Shown one piece after another: positions 1-14,400 of a stretch of DNA of 64,000 bases. Source of the DNA: Bradysia coprophila (taxonomy: Eukaryota; Arthropoda; Insecta; Diptera; Sciaridae); the NCBI RefSeq assembly GCF_014529535.1, contig NW_023503409.1, positions 7,068,390 to 7,132,389 on the forward strand. Reading direction: 5' to 3'. Within the stretch, counting starts at the first letter, position 1. Each line of letters starts with the position of its first letter. The notes below the pieces were generated by a model, which ran no database searches, had not been told where the DNA came from, and saw only the letters and a list, made by a program, of their open reading frames with translations. The translations under genes were made by a program, and so were the position numbers.

Positions 1-1350
1 CGAATTGGCGCTAAAAACGGCAATGCTTTGCATGGGAATCAAAGTTAAGTTTTTGATTTGATGTAAGGTTTGAATTTATGTCGAAATTGAGCGACACTCC
101 TTTTCCATCCGTGGATGCAATAACTTTTAAAGGAATACGAAATATGTAATGCCTAACCGAGAGTATAAATGTGCAATATGCCAAAAGTTATATTGAATAG
201 CGAACCCTATGCCGTTTCTTGTTAATGTAATTAATGAAAATACATTCAATTGATGTCAATTTGTCATTTCAAGTAAATTAGGGACACTAATTACGAAGAC
301 ATTGTCTGGCAAATCACATTATTATTTGTGCAGAATGTTTTATTCAATACACTTTGAGGCCTATACAAAATCGAATGTTTATACGGTAAAGCTATGCTAC
401 CCAACGACTGTTTTCCGTTACATATAATATAGTAAAGAGTGCTCGACATATATGTAAATTACTGTCCTATACTATACACTGATAACAATATGGAATTGGA
501 CTACTGATCAATACACGAAATATATTTTCTCGAAGCATGCTAAACATAAACAGATTTCGACAGGGGCTCGTATTATACATTCATATTCGCAACCACATTA
601 TAAGTGGATGTCTGCCCATTACAAATATTATATTGCACAAATTTCTATTTAGTTATTTAGAAGACATTCGGCGTCAAATAATTCATAAAATCCAATCACA
701 TAATAGAGTATAGATAGAAGCTGAAGTAACATCAACTTTTATGAGTAATTTAATGATGGATTATTTGCGTAAAATCACCTAAATTAGGTTCATTTACCCG
801 AAGTATACTTTTTTCAATGGTAATACCCGTTGCTCGTAAGAGGAACGGTTCAGTAATTTTTTTTTGTTCGAATTCAAGTTGTTCTAACGTAACATATTTA
901 CTTAGTCCATGATATCCGCGGAGGATCCTTAAATTCCCATAGATTTTACACCAAATTTTTGTTTCACCTTTGAATGTGTGAGGTATTTGTCTATCTTTCT
1001 AATGTCATTGATGTAATCAGGCAACGTCCTTCAAACGTAATAAGTCATCTGGGTCTGAGTATTATTCATAAAGTCAGTCACACGTGACGACTATTTGCAT
1101 CTCTTTCTCTCAAAATCAATTGCATCTCTTTTGCCCCCGTACATACCATATGATCGATCACTAGCGATGAGCATTAGCTAGGATTGCTTTCCTAACTCTT
1201 TGAACTTTGAATCGAAGAAGACGAATTTATAAAATTTTTAGCTTAGCGATTTAAAAAAAAATGTCGAGATTACAATACAACGGCAATTCAGACGAATGGA
1301 TGGGCTTATTTACTTCTATTAAATAACGTTCATTTTCAGACTAACTTCAA
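1..1350. other. Intergenic DNA upstream of SCAI
   Basis: No open reading frame with protein-like composition, RNA gene or clear repeat was seen. An ATG at 1261 closes at a stop after about 21 codons and is not used. The SCAI promoter should lie in the last few hundred bases, but no core element is distinct enough to call. Confidence 0.5.
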
Positions 1351-4300
1351 ATGTCTGACGTCGGCATGGTAAAAATGGACGAGGAGGAACAAGATCGTAA
1401 AATCGTTGTAGAATTTTGTCATTTGCTCGAGAAATCCAAACAGTTATTCAACGGATTAAGGTAGAGGAAGAACAGAACAGCCAGTATTAATGACATCGAC
1501 ATCGACTTTGTTGGGACCAAATTATGGGATCCGCATCTGCTATGTCGAAACGTGGAACACGATATCGATGTCATTTTACTGTGCTTCCACTTTCACACGA
1601 AATGACAAAAAAACATATTTAAAATGAAACAAGTTCTTGCAGAGATCTGCCACAATATGGCCATCGACAATGGCAAGCATATTTCGGTAGAACGTTCGAT
1701 GTTTATACAAAGTTATGGAAATTTCAACAACAACATCGGCTAATATTAGATTCAAATTATGGTCTGAAACGATGGCAAATCGGTGAAATAGCTAGTAAAA
1801 TTGGACAATTATATTATCATTATTAGTGAGTGTGATGATGGAATTGATTCAAATAAACAATAATTTTTGGCACATCTAATGTACTGGAATTCGGTTATAA
1901 TGATTTTACCTTAATTTTGCAGTCTTAGAACCAGTGAAACAAATTATTTAAACGAGGCGTACCAATTCTATGCGGCGATTCGGGGAAGAGGATATTACTC
2001 ACGAGCTATCAAAGAAGATCGTCCCGATCTGATGGTGAAAAAGTTGCGATACTATGCTCGATTTATTGTGGTCTGTTTACTGTTGAAGAAAATGAAATTA
2101 GTCCGGGAATTAGTAACTGAATTAGATAAACAAATACAGGAATATACGACAACGTAAGTGTCCCATAAAATCGTCTCAATTGCAATACGGAAAAATGAAA
2201 TTTAGTAACCATTCTTCCAGATATGAACCAGAGGATCAATTAGAATGGTCGTTAGTGTTAGAAGAAATAAAAGGTTTTATTAAGGCTGAGGCGGCCGTTG
2301 CTGTACTGCATGCAGACACAAATCCAATCATTGTGTCGCACAGGTGAGCCGTTTAAATTTGCTTCTGTAGAGTAGAAGTATATCCCGTGCTTTCGAATAT
2401 CTACATTTATAATGACAAAAGTCACTTCATTGAGTGTACAGACACGAAAAATTTTTGATTTTTCTTTTATTTAATCAAAATTGACGAATTGTTCGTCGGA
2501 ACAGCAACAAGAAATGAAAAAGCGTTTTGGATTTAATTGTAAATTTTTACAATGATTTAAACGTAGATATTTGTAATGTGCAAATATTGTTGTCAATTGG
2601 CTGAAAATTTAATTATTTTTTATTTCGTTTTTGAATATATTTAAGTAAAGTGATGGTTTATTGTGTTGTAATGGAATGAAAATCCCGGTGCTGTACAATT
2701 GAATGTTTTAAGATTTTTCAATTTAAAAAGATAATTTTACAGTCGATTTTTGGACGCAAAATTTCAGAGTAAGTTCATTAAGTCCTGTAGTGCCGGACTG
2801 GCTACCGAAAGACTCTTTTGAGGAAATCAGGAAAAGGTTCATAAAATTCGAAAAAGGACTTTTTCCATGTTAAAATTGCAAAAGGTCTTACAGGAATCAC
2901 TCAAATTTCCATTGTAGCTAGTCCGGCACTGATTGAGCCAACCAGAAAAACCTATTATACACAATTCGGTCGCTTATTAGACATGCGGTCGACCACTGAT
3001 GGTGTTACAACTGCGCTGTTACAGCGAAGTTAATTATTCGCGAACGCTGGCCATTTTCTCAAATAGAAAGTTATCGACCCTGCCGATGCAAAATTTAATT
3101 TTTAGCCTTTAAGTCATTATTCAATAATGCATGTCTGAGCCACATAATTTTCTTGTCATTGTATACTCTCATGGTAGAAATTTGATACGTACAGGTAAAA
3201 TTGTCAGTGGTGTGCACTGAAATGTTTCAATCCGACAATCATGTCAGTTTGAATAAAATTGAAGGAAAATGTTTTTTTTTAAATCCGACGTTGCATATAT
3301 AAGTATTATACGAAAAATGGTCCGTGTTTTTTTGCATCATTACTGAGCCCCGCATTATCACTCGAAATATCCATCAGCACTCATTATCATATTCGAAAGC
3401 ACGGGCCACCTATATCGAAATTGAATAGGCTGACTCCACCCAATTGACGATTCAGTCATTCTGGTTCTAGGCTCAGTCCGTTGACAACACCACCGTGCGA
3501 ACGATCGCCACATATGACGCTCAGTTTACAAGAAATAATTATCGTGGGTTCAGCATGTGAACAGGCAAAATTCTCGGAACTCACAATGGACATGTTTAGG
3601 TAGGAAACAGTTTTTTGTGTGGTCACATTAACGGTGAGCTCAGTGTAACTCTGCACATTTTGTTTTCGTAGAATGCTTCAGACACTTGAGAGAGAACCGA
3701 CTGAATCTTCCAATCCCATTGGAATGGGTGGAATGTTACCTATGATGAATGTACATGATCACGACTCTAGCCCGGCGACAAGAACGCTACCGTATGGTTG
3801 GGGACCGGGATCGAAAGAAAACGGTGATAGACGTCACCAAAGAGATAATCCGCACAAATATTTACTATACAAGCCTTCGATTAGTCAACTACTAGTATTT
3901 TTAGCTAGCGGCTTCAAGGAGCTACCACCTGGCGGTGCATTACTATTATATGTGTCCGCTGACGGTTGTTTTTCCACCACACAGCATCCTGAAGATTGTA
4001 ATTGAATTATTTGTTTGAAAGAATTACTTCCACTAAGACCGAATAATTTGTGTCCATAGATGGCTACGAACTCGGTGGATTAGCCACGAGTGTTAAACGT
4101 GATGGTATGGAAAACGGCATCGCGAACCGAGGGAAATCTAGTGGATTCAAAGAGCCACATTGTTTATATCCAGGAGACTTGTACCCATTTACACGTCGCC
4201 CAATGTTCATTATAATCGATTCAGACAATTCGTTCGTATTTCAGCACGTTCCGAGGTCAGTAATTTTTTATAGGAAAACATTTGCATAGTACGTGATGTA

Positions 4301-4973
4301 CTAACGGTTGGTAATTTCAGATACTTTGGACAACCATTAGTTGTATTAATGAGTCCACAAGACGTACCAACTGCTTTTCAAGATTTTCAACATCACGGAT
4401 CGTTATTCACCTTATTTCTGCACTCTCCATTAACAGCTTTCTGTTATGTATGTAATGTAGGCGACGTGCCTGTTCATCATTGGGAACGATGTCAAGGATT
4501 GTAAGTGAACAAATCACAATTCCGATCGTCGCACCGCCAAACACTTGATAATATCAAACCCGTTTTCGTTCACAGAATAGACAAATTCATTACCGAGGCG
4601 TCACGACTCGTAACCAGATGTCGAATGGATGAAATCGAGAAGGGTATTGGATGTATAGGTATTGAAAAGCGATTCCGATTTTTGTGTTCATTTGTCCTAA
4701 TGTCAACCAAATTGATTCCCATTCGCAGACTCATCTTATGTTCAATTTTTCGGCGACGACTTCCTTCGTACCTTAATTTTAAGATTTGTATTCTGTGATG
4801 TTGTTTTACGTATTCATCGTGCTTTTCGCGGCCGACATCAACGTCCTCGATGCGAACCTCCCCTGCCCGGCGCCGAATTATTGGAACATTCGTCGTTGAC
4901 ACACATAGTTTTACAATTAGCTACAGCGCTTGAAGTGCGACGACATTTTTCCGAAGAAACGGAAGGTGATTGA
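1351..4973 (+). CDS. SCAI: SCAI protein homologue (suppressor of cancer cell invasion)
   Basis: SCAI is a nuclear cofactor that represses MRTF/SRF transcription in vertebrates and acts with 53BP1 in double-strand break repair. I read ten exons: 1351-1460, 1643-1825, 1923-2153, 2221-2343, 3471-3599, 3672-3997, 4060-4255, 4321-4500, 4576-4658 and 4729-4973. They total 1806 nt, or 601 aa, against about 606 in human. The protein follows the family throughout: an early LPQYG block, then YFGRTFDVYTKLWKFQQQH, KKLRYYARFIVVCLLL, NPHKYLLYKP, LYPFTRRP and an FFGDDFLRTL block near the C terminus. The family (DUF3550) has no known catalytic residues. The start at 1351 is the first ATG that enters the conserved frame. 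Intron 4 (1.1 kb) holds a degenerate palindromic repeat; the other introns are under 200 bp. Confidence 0.95.
2791..2936. repeat. Palindromic hAT-like MITE in SCAI intron 4
   Basis: The ends AGTGCCGGACTGGCTA and TAGCTAGTCCGGCACTG are inverted copies about 145 bp apart. They resemble the ends of the two 144-bp elements at 31.27 and 31.56 kb (CAGGCCCGGACTGG / CCAGTCCGGTACTG). Unlike those, no 8-bp flanking duplication survives, so this looks like an older insertion of the same or a related family. Confidence 0.6.
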
Positions 4974-7664
4974 TTGAATCAGGCGATGAGTAGTCGGACG
5001 ATGATATCTACTGTAAAATTGTATTATTTGATATTGGAGTTCGGAAGCGGAACGGAAACAAATCTAGAATTCTATATAATACTAAAACCATACACAATGC
5101 ATAATTTTTGGGTAAGATTTGAGTTGAGAGCGGGGGGAATGGGTTTATAGTTAGGATAAAATGATATGTTATTGATTGTTACACTTCTTGATAGAACTTA
5201 TGAAATCCTGTTGTTAATTGAATTCCCAGTAGGAACAGAAAAAAAAACAGAAAAAATGAGAATTCGGATACTCTCACTCATTTCTCTTCCCAATCTTTAA
5301 TTTTTATTTTTTGTTTCAAATTCGCCTTTCTATCTAAGAAAAAAATATAAATTTAAAACTCATATATCACACTCGCGCTGTATTTCAGATATGTTATAGA
5401 CAATTCATCACACTGCCAAATCGAAGAGCGTCGTTAACAGATAATTCGAGATCAACAAGTAATTTAGATTTTTTTTACGAAGAATTTCCATTAGTACCGA
5501 TAACTACGAATATGGTTTTGAAGAACAGGCACATTTCGTCAAGATATTTTCAATCGACGTCAGACATTATTCTAAGCATACAATTACGGGCTAGTAAAAA
5601 CATTTTACTTGCTACATGCCTCGAAAACCGTACTTTTCATGTAAAATCCATTACATAACTCGGAATAAAAATGAAAAGTCTCGTTTTCCTGTGTTGTTTG
5701 ACCTCGGCTTCGCCTCGGATCAACACACAAAAAACCCTACTTTTCATCTTTTTATTCGTAGTCACTATTAATACTATTTTTTGATCACCCTGAGAACATA
5801 AAATAATCTCGAAAGTCTCTATTTATCGGCTGTCAGTGCGGGACTGGCTACCCGATGGGCGATTGCTCTCTGAAGCAACAGCCAAAATATTTTTGCCGGT
5901 CCGAGGTGCATGTAAAGAATCTCTGCCCGATCGTCCACTGTGGCCAGTCTAACCCTGGAGGATGTTCAGTCCATTAGTCCATTAAGAGTCGCTTTTGTGG
6001 CTAATTCAATTAAAAGGCATTGAGTAATAGTTAGTTGTTCAAATTATTACAACAGTTAGTTGCCGAGTTAAACACAACATGTTTCATAACAAAGTCTCAC
6101 GAAGTTTTAGCGGAGGTGAGAAAATGACAATTTTCTCGCAACCGTTGTGAAAACATTTTATTTGGCTTAGAATAATATTTGCGTTGACCTTGAGAAAGCA
6201 GTCACGGTTCACCCGAAATGTCGGTTCTCACCTTTCAAATGAAAGTGGAGCTTCAACCCAAGGTTTCAATCGATGGAAAGAAGTAAAATTGTCACAGTTC
6301 AAATAAAAAAAACGTATCACAAAATGTCGTTGTGTGTTTTACATAACACTAAGTTCGATGTAAATTTACTTTAACTTTAGGCGGAAAGCACATAAAATAT
6401 GAAATCTTGAAACAAGGTCCGTAAATAAATTTTTCATTTTGTTAACCAACTTATACTATCAACCTTTGTCGTTTCTAATCGCTGGCGAAACAGAGCTACA
6501 CAAATTTTCATTAAACGTTAACCAATCCATTGCATTACGTGCTAGTCATTCTCTCGAATTTATATTGATCGATCTAAGAGCGAAACTCGAAGATGTTAAT
6601 TCTAAGCAATACCAATAAATTATATCTACCGAATACTCTACCGCATTTCTATACATCTTTTTTTACTTATGTTAACCTTTTACAGGTGGCAATGACGACG
6701 AAAAAAGGGGGGCGATGAACCTTTGGTGATGTTAAAGTCAATTGAAGTAAAAGATCTCGCTTTTTTCTATTTTGAAAATACATAAAATGAAAAGACGAGG
6801 AAGAAACTTGATAATTATTTCGTTGTTGTCTGTGAAAGGTTAATAGAAGGATTGTTGATAAGTCGATTGACAAATTGGGATTGGAAACTTCATCATGTCA
6901 CACAATGTGTATTTCACGGAGAATCGACTCATACAATTCCTAAGTTCACTTCTAATGCGCGCAATCCTTCTATTGTTTTAAATATTCCAACAATATACTT
7001 CATTGCTAGAACACTTATCACGTTTAACGTTTCTTACAAATTAATTTTAAAGAAAAATTCAACTGATCAACTGAAGGTATTCAATTTCTCCCACAAATGT
7101 TAAGATATTAATTATTAATTCTCAATGTTTATGCATTTAATGCAGGTCCTTAAATGTAATCTGGAAACATTATTTGAGGCACAATTATCCAGACATAATA
7201 AATTATAAATTATAAATTATAAACCATTTACATAGCGACCAACCAGTGATGATTCAAATATTGTAAAATTAATGACAAAAAAGGAAGAAAAAAAATTTCA
7301 TTTTTGTTTTTGTAATTAAACAAGAAAATATATAAAACGGAAATGAATTATAAGAGGACACAATCACCCGTAGTTAAAAAATGAATGCTGATGATGCAAC
7401 CAAAAATTGTAATATAAAACTATGAAAATACCATTAAAAAGAATAAAAAATCCAGTGTAAATGAAAACATATCTCGCTTGTTGAAAAGTGTTTACCCATA
7501 ACAATCTAATAAATTTTGGTTCTTAATTTTAGCTTTTTTATCGATTCGAAATGATTTTCATTTGATTTTTTGTTTCACGAAAATTTAAAATTTTACGTAG
7601 AATTCCGTGCTACGAGAGGTGATGATGATAATGTATTTGGGCGATCGAAAGAAATGTAAAGTGG

Positions 7665-7858
7665 ACGTCAGTGAAATTTAGCCGAAATTTGCGTCAGCTG
7701 ATCCACTCATACAAACAAAACTGCTTAGTTCTTATACTTGTTTTTGCGGGCAGAATGGTTACTAGTAGTGGTAAAACGGTATAAAACGTATGAACAGTTT
7801 TGTTTGTGTGAGTGGACCAGCTGAAAATCATCTAAAACAAATTTCACTGATATCTGCT
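7665..7858. repeat. Foldback MITE with nested inverted arms
   Basis: The outer arms (GACGTCAGTGAAATTT and AAATTTCACTGATATC) and inner arms (ATCCACTCATACAAACAAAA and TTTTGTTTGTGTGAGTGGAC) are inverted copies. The inner arms recur in inverted pairs at about 31.44-31.78 kb and 41.69-41.81 kb, so this is a dispersed family with at least three members here. No ORF lies between the arms. Confidence 0.65.
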
Positions 7859-9253
7859 GTATAACAGAGAACATTGATTTTACGGCCACCATTGTCACCT
7901 CGATCGTAGAACATTTTCGTCTAAAAACCATTGTAATACATGTAATAGAGATGGTAGATCTACATAAACAAAAACTTTCATTAACTTTCTCATTTATTTT
8001 TCCACGAAAAACATAGAACAATATTCATTTGTTGATGAACATATTCAATGATGATGACTGACTATAAATAATAAAGAAAAAGAAAAGAAAAATAATTTGT
8101 GACAGCTTTAGACTTTTACACCATAGAACTAGAACGGAAATTCCAAGTGATTATGGAAGTGCATTCGAAAATTGTTTTAATTGTCTTCGTTTCCTTATAA
8201 TTTCCATATCAATTTTCACTTTTGGTGAGTTGTTGCAGTAGCGAAAGCAAGACTTAATACTCAAAACAAAAAAGTTCCTTTCTATCCCAATTTTCTAATT
8301 CCTGTTCCCATTCTCTCTCTCAATCTCTCTGGTTTATTTACTCTAACGGCAATTTGACAATAATTCATCATCTCAATTTCAAATTTTAAAATTTTTGAAT
8401 CAAATACAGTAGAACAGCATAAAAAACAAAAATCTATTACATCAGAGCGACTACATTATAAATAAAACGAAAGAAGTGAGGCATCATATTTTTTGAAAGT
8501 AAAAGAAATCATTTCACTGTTTGAATGACGATATCGAAGGAAAATCATGGCATGGTTCAGGGCTTCACTTTTTTCCCCACATTGTATATCGTTGGGAATG
8601 GAACCATGCCCGTTAACACAACAATTGAACGCATCTTTTTGTACCATATAAGTCACAGTTTAACATTGAACTTGTATATTCCTGAATGTAGTTTAGACGA
8701 ACAACCAACGGTTTTACTTTCCAAATTATTTTTTTTTAATCAATTTTTATTTGCTAGCTGAGATGGAATCATAAAGTTTAAGTTTTTTTTTCTTCTGCGC
8801 GGCTGTATAAGTTACAATTTTCTTATTTTTTCGCTACTAAATACAATTCGTTTTGCTCTTTATCTCTACCCATTCTTCAGTTGCTAAAAGTGTACTTTGG
8901 TCCAAATATAAATATAAGTGAAATATAATTGCTATATATAAAACCGAAATATTTTATTCTCTGCAATTTCATTTTGTTGTCTACTTTTTTAACTTTATAC
9001 CGAAAATTTAAAAAAAAAACTATAATTTTCAAATTTAAAATATATTTTACAGTTTTTGTATTATGTTGCATTTCCAAACGGAATAAATTTACTTCAAAAG
9101 CAAGAAGAAATTATGTTTAAGCGTGTGTTCATTAAAATTTGTTTAAAATTAATCAAAACAAAACTGCTTAAAAACCAATGTCGTTTCATTTATCATTATC
9201 GAAAAATTCTAGCCCAAAACGTTCCTCGAAAATGCCGCCAACGTTTCTGTTTA

Positions 9254-9390
9254 AACAACGCACTTCAAGCATGAAAGGTACTCTAAATATGGTACTGCAA
9301 GTGGACAGTGTATCGAACCAATTTTGGAACTGTAAAAAAATCTGGAAACATTTTTCATACAAAATGATACTCTATTTGGCAGGGTCTTGA
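9254..9390. repeat. Member of the GAACAACGCACTTCAAGCAT repeat family
   Basis: AACAACGCACTTCAAGCATG at 9254-9273 is repeated at 26958 and 57325, where the motif also occurs inverted. The interior (a run ending in TTTCATACAAA and a stretch like CTCTATTTGGCAG) resembles the 57.3 kb copy. The right inverted end is missing or decayed here, so the end coordinate is approximate. Confidence 0.45.
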
Positions 9391-10344
9391 CGAATGTACG
9401 AATACTGTAGTGTACTGTAATGATGTCGTGGCCCCCAGTTGTTGTATTGCTTACTTATACGACCATAAATGAAAACAATTTAGTTGTTGATGATGCCTTG
9501 CATTCGACCGGAGTCTACACATTATGTGCTGACGAAATTACCCCTTCAATGTGTTTTTTGTGAATTCTACCCGAATCTTGCAAACCCATCACAGACGGCA
9601 AACATATTAACAGTTTTACTATGTTATCTACTTCATTTGATCGAAGATTTTCAGAGATTGATTTCAGAAATCTTTTACTTCATTTGTTTTGAACATGCCT
9701 TTTGCTATAAAAGAACTAATAATTCAGAGCTTGTCGTTTATTATTGCTGTCCTTGTCGATAACAGATGACAGCCGTCTGTAAGAGGTTAATGCACAATCG
9801 TCTAGAGCCCGTAGAGAAATTCTATTTTTTCGTCGCTCAGTGAACGCGCTGAGTTAATGAAAGTGAATTTTGACAACACTGTTGTTGCAATAAAAACAAA
9901 ATTTAATTAATTGATTTTCACTATTTGAACACAATGTCATCACTCAAAAATAATTATTATTCATCAACACGAAAATCGAAAACCTTTTTACATCAAAAAT
10001 GTCAAGTTTCACTGACAAGTTAATTCTTCACGGACAAAATCGGCCGTGGAGAATCTAACCTCACAGTTAGCTTTGACAGTATTAACTGAGCGACAAAAGT
10101 TAACGTCAGTGAATGAAATATAATTCTTGTACGCGTCCCAAGTTTATTGTAAACTCAATGAAAAACTTACAACAATGGTGTAATTTCATTGTGAATTCAT
10201 CCAGACGTACTTTTCTGATTGATCACGAAACTTATGAATCCCAGTATTAGGATAGCACAGACTGTAGCTGACTAAATGGTAAGCTAAATTCGTTAAATAT
10301 TGTACAAAATTCCTTATTTATTTTCTCATGTCTTGGGTATAAAG

Positions 10345-10507
10345 TTGAAGCAAAATGAAATGATCGATTCTGAGTGTATACAGATTTGAAAGCCAGTATA
10401 GTCTTAAATACCGCCCATTTGAACTGTTTATGGTGCATTTGTTAGGTTTTTTATCTGTAAACAGTTCCAATGCATACGCATAAGCTCGAGTTCGAAGTAT
10501 AAACGTG
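10345..10507. repeat. Dispersed repeat, copy 1 (partner at 60437-60601)
   Basis: About 160 bp align with few differences to 60437-60601 in the same orientation, ending in a TATA-like stretch (GAAGTATAAA). Neither copy has protein-coding character. The partner lies just upstream of a leader-like sequence near 60.6-60.85 kb. Confidence 0.7.
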
Positions 10508-11178
10508 CGCGCGCAAGCTCAATACACCGCAAAAACATTGTGGATGTTATGCAAATCGACCGAAAGCTTGTTATTTAGATCTATACTCGTTTTCAAATCA
10601 CAATACGCTAAAAATCTTAATAATCGATCATTTCAATTTACGCTGCCTTTACATTTCAGAATTTTTCTCGTAAATTAGGCCCTCAGCATGAAAAGTTGTA
10701 TACGAATCTGTGGTGTACAGTTGATTTTAGGCACTTTCGCTTGTCGCCCTCACTCCGTTCGAGCTACAACTCGATGTAAAATAGTGTAGTTCCACACCAA
10801 ATTTTTTCTGAGGCTAGCCGATAGCTATAAAAAATAAAAAACGGTTTACGAATTGCAAATTGTTCAATCCTAATGAATTTCACTTTTACGAAGTTAAACA
10901 CAGTTACTGCTAAAAGTAAATTTGATGATCGGAACATTAAAATTTGCTGATTGAAGGTAATAAGGTTGCTGCTTAGATATGAATAATTTTGCTGAAACAA
11001 ATAAATGAGAGAGAAAAAATATATAAATTATTGGTCACGCACTAATAAATTTGCAGGAAAAAAGCAATAAATGTGCTGCTAAAAACATTAAAATTCCAGA
11101 AAAAAGCATTACATTTTCTGATGAAAAAAAAAGTGCTGCCAAAAGAATAAATTTCCTGATAAAATAATAGGCGCCTTT

Positions 11179-11291
11179 TGTAACGTGCTTATTGAAAGAG
11201 TATCAATTGTCGACTGACTTTATTAACCACATTATAAATCATATGCGATGATGTGATGGATTACATTAGTGTTAGTGTCATATATGCTACA
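11179..11291 (-). repeat. 3' LTR (113 bp) of the Ty3/gypsy-type element
   Basis: TG...CA-bounded repeat, identical by eye to 17425-17537 and preceded by the CCTTT duplication at 11174-11178. On the element's strand a short purine stretch (GAAGGGA) lies just before it, as expected for a polypurine tract. At 113 bp it is unusually short for the group. Confidence 0.92.
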
Positions 11292-11469
11292 CGTCCCTTC
11301 AAGATTTTTTTTTCTTGATTGAACTGAAAACAATCTTCATAAATTCATTCTTAACTTAATTTCAAAAAAAAATCTTTTAAATGGAACAAGGGAAGCAAAA
11401 AATTTAAAGAAAGGATAAAAAAAAACTTAATGAGTAAAGAAAAAGAGAGAAACGAGAAATAAAAAAAAA

Positions 11470-14400
11470 TTACTTATATGGCCTTCCGCTTCGAGTCTTC
11501 GACTGGCTGAAAAACAAATTATTGTTCGGTGAATAATGAACGTCATTGTTGTTTAAGTTTGAACCAGATCTGTTGTCCGATCTCAAGAAACTAGAATTTC
11601 GACGATACTTAGAGCCCTTCTCGTCACCAATGATATACGACCGCGGCGAGGCACATTTTTGTAACACTGTTGCGGGTGTCCAATGTTTTGTGGTGTGATT
11701 TTGTACAAAAACCTTTTGGCCTACTTCAAAGTCTGGCCTCACCTTGGCACCCCTGTCGTAATACTGCTTAGCATTCAACGATTTCTTTACTAGCTGTTCA
11801 CGAACCCCCTCACTAATCGTGGGCATCAACAACTTCTCCGACATAGGCAGCTTGGTTCTCAATCGACGATTGAACATCAACTGTGATGGTGATACCATCA
11901 AGTCCTTGGTCGGAGTGTTTCGATACTCCAACAAAGCAACTAGCAATTCCTCTGGAGTTCTTGACCTCCTCATCATGTTCTGTACTATCTGGACACCCCT
12001 TTCAGCTTGACCATTAGACTTCGGATATCTAGGTGAGCTGGTGACAATCTCAAAATCCCACCTTTCTGCAAATTCCCTACATTCACGCGAGTTGAACGGA
12101 ACGTTATCCGCTATCACCCTCTTTGGAATACCCAGATTCGAAAAAACCTCAGACCAAATCCGAATGACTTCCCGAGACCCTTTATCCTTCATGGCTTTAA
12201 ACTCTATCCACTTACTATAATAATCCATGATCACAAGGTAATCCTTACTCTCAAACTCCAGGATGTCACAGGCTACCTCCTCAAACGGAAGCTTGGGAAT
12301 CCTATGAAGCATCAATGGCTCTTTAGTCACAGACTTCGCGTACTTATTACACCGATAACACTCACGAACTTCACCCTCAATATCAACATTCATTGAAGGC
12401 CAATAAAACAGTTCTCTAGCCCGCTTCTGCGACTTAGAAATCCCCATATGAGATTCATGCAGCAATTTCAGAACATACAGCCTCAGCGACGTCGGTACGA
12501 CGATTCTGTCTTCGAAGAACAAAATGCCATCCTGCAGGCAGATATCATTTCTAATCCTGTAATAATCCCGAGCGCATTCAGGAACCTTGGTCCTGTCACT
12601 GGGCCAGCCCTTTAAGCAATAACCGGAAACTCTCTTCAACACTTCATCGTTTTCTGTGGCTAATCTAAACTGTGTCTCCCTCTTATCGCCCATACTCAAC
12701 GACAGAACAGCCGTCGTGAATTCGTGATCCTCTTCTGCATTCCCAGTTTCCAAATGGTTCCTACTCAAATAGTCAGCTATATACATGTACCTGCCTGGAA
12801 CATATTCCACCTTCAAATCGTAACTTAACAACTTCAAACGCATCCGCTGCATCTTAGCAGATGGAATCTTATGGATGTCCTTCTGCATTATAGAAATCAG
12901 AGGCTTATGGTCACTCTTCACCTCCACAGGTCGACCGTATATAAAATAATGAAACTTCTTACATGCAAACGTTATCGCCAAGAACTCTTTTTCTATCTGA
13001 GCATACCTCCCCTCGGTATCGGACAAACTGCGCGATGCATATGCCACTGGCATACCGTTTTGCATTAAGCATGATCCCAGACCATGTTGGGATGCGTCTG
13101 TTTGAATCACAATTTTCTTATTCGGATCAAACGGCTGAAGAACCAGCGAATTGGCAATTCTTTCCTTAATACTTTCCACAGCGGATGAATGAACTTTCGA
13201 CCACTTGAATATTGTTCCTTTCCTCAACAATCCACGCAACGGCTCAATCAGCTGCGACAACTTAGGAATGAATTGTCGAAGATAATTCACAGTTCCTAAG
13301 AAGCTCTGCAGTGACTTCCTGTCATGAGGGTCTTTGAGCAAACGAATCGCTTTAATCCTATCGTCATCGATCTGCATGCCATCTTTTGAAAAAACATGGC
13401 CCAAATACTTGACCTTCCTCACCCGAAACTGAAATTTTTCAGGATTAAACTTCACATTCAACTTCCTCGCCCTTTCTATGACGGCTAACAGAATCTTATC
13501 GTGCTCCTCAATCGACCTAGCATGTATGAGCATATCATCGACCACAGCTATGACACCCGGAATATCCCCAAAATTCTCATAGACAAACTTCTGAAACAAC
13601 TCCGTGGCAATACATATACCGTACGGCAATCTCTTAAACTGATAGTTCCCAAATTTTTTTTTTTTTTTTTTAAAAAAAACATGGCATGAAACCATGTTTT
13701 GACACCTTTATTGGTATGCTATAGTACAATCTTAACTTATATGTTAATTTATTACTATTGATGACAAATGTTACCAACTGTCTCTCTGTTAGAGACAACC
13801 AGCCGAACGTGTGTGAGTTTTTCCATTCCATTGATTGGATCTCATTTTGATGATGGTAGCATCGTTCACTGCGACATCTGTATTTCAGCAACCCAGACCT
13901 TGAGAACATTCTCTTCAACGACATAGCCAGGCACCTTACTATATCGCTTGCTTGATTGCTGATTGAAGAGCTTTTCCCATGATAATACCGACCAGAAATT
14001 CTATGAGGATGTCTTCTACGACGTAGCCAAGCACCTTACTAAATCGCTTGCTGACTGCTGACTGAAGAGCTTTTTGTTCCCACCATTTGCTGATAGATGG
14101 CGATTGGTGTCTGATGTATTCGCTCGTTGGATTCGTATATCACATAGCATTAATAATTTTTTTATTAATGTGTCAGCGATTTCGAACTTACGAACTTTCA
14201 GCACAATAATTCAGTGTGAGGCTAACGACTTACACACTGCGCTATTGAGTCGACATTTGAGTTCCCAAATGGTGTGCTAAACGTACAGAGTTTCTGCGAC
14301 TCTTCATCGATCTGCAACTGCCAGAAACCTTCCCTAAGGTCCAAAACTGAATAAACCTCTGATCCTACCAACTTCTCTGATACCTCCTCGAGAGTTGGAA

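Larger units (their letters stand above)
4974..11173. other. Gene-poor intergenic region with several repeats
   Basis: No convincing gene was found in 6.2 kb. Candidate ORFs of 60-98 codons lack protein-like composition or recognisable similarity. Repeats seen include a palindromic hAT-like remnant near 5835-5959, a foldback element at 7665-7858, a member of the GAACAACGCACTTCAAGCAT family near 9254, and a segment at 10345-10507 repeated at 60437-60601. Poly(A) and poly(T) runs are frequent. Confidence 0.5.

Noticed and set aside
6852-7103. 83-codon plus-strand ORF with protein-like stretch (LTNWDWKLHHVTQCVFHGES)
   Set aside because: No known family and no neighbouring exons; could be an exon of an unseen gene, but cannot be supported.
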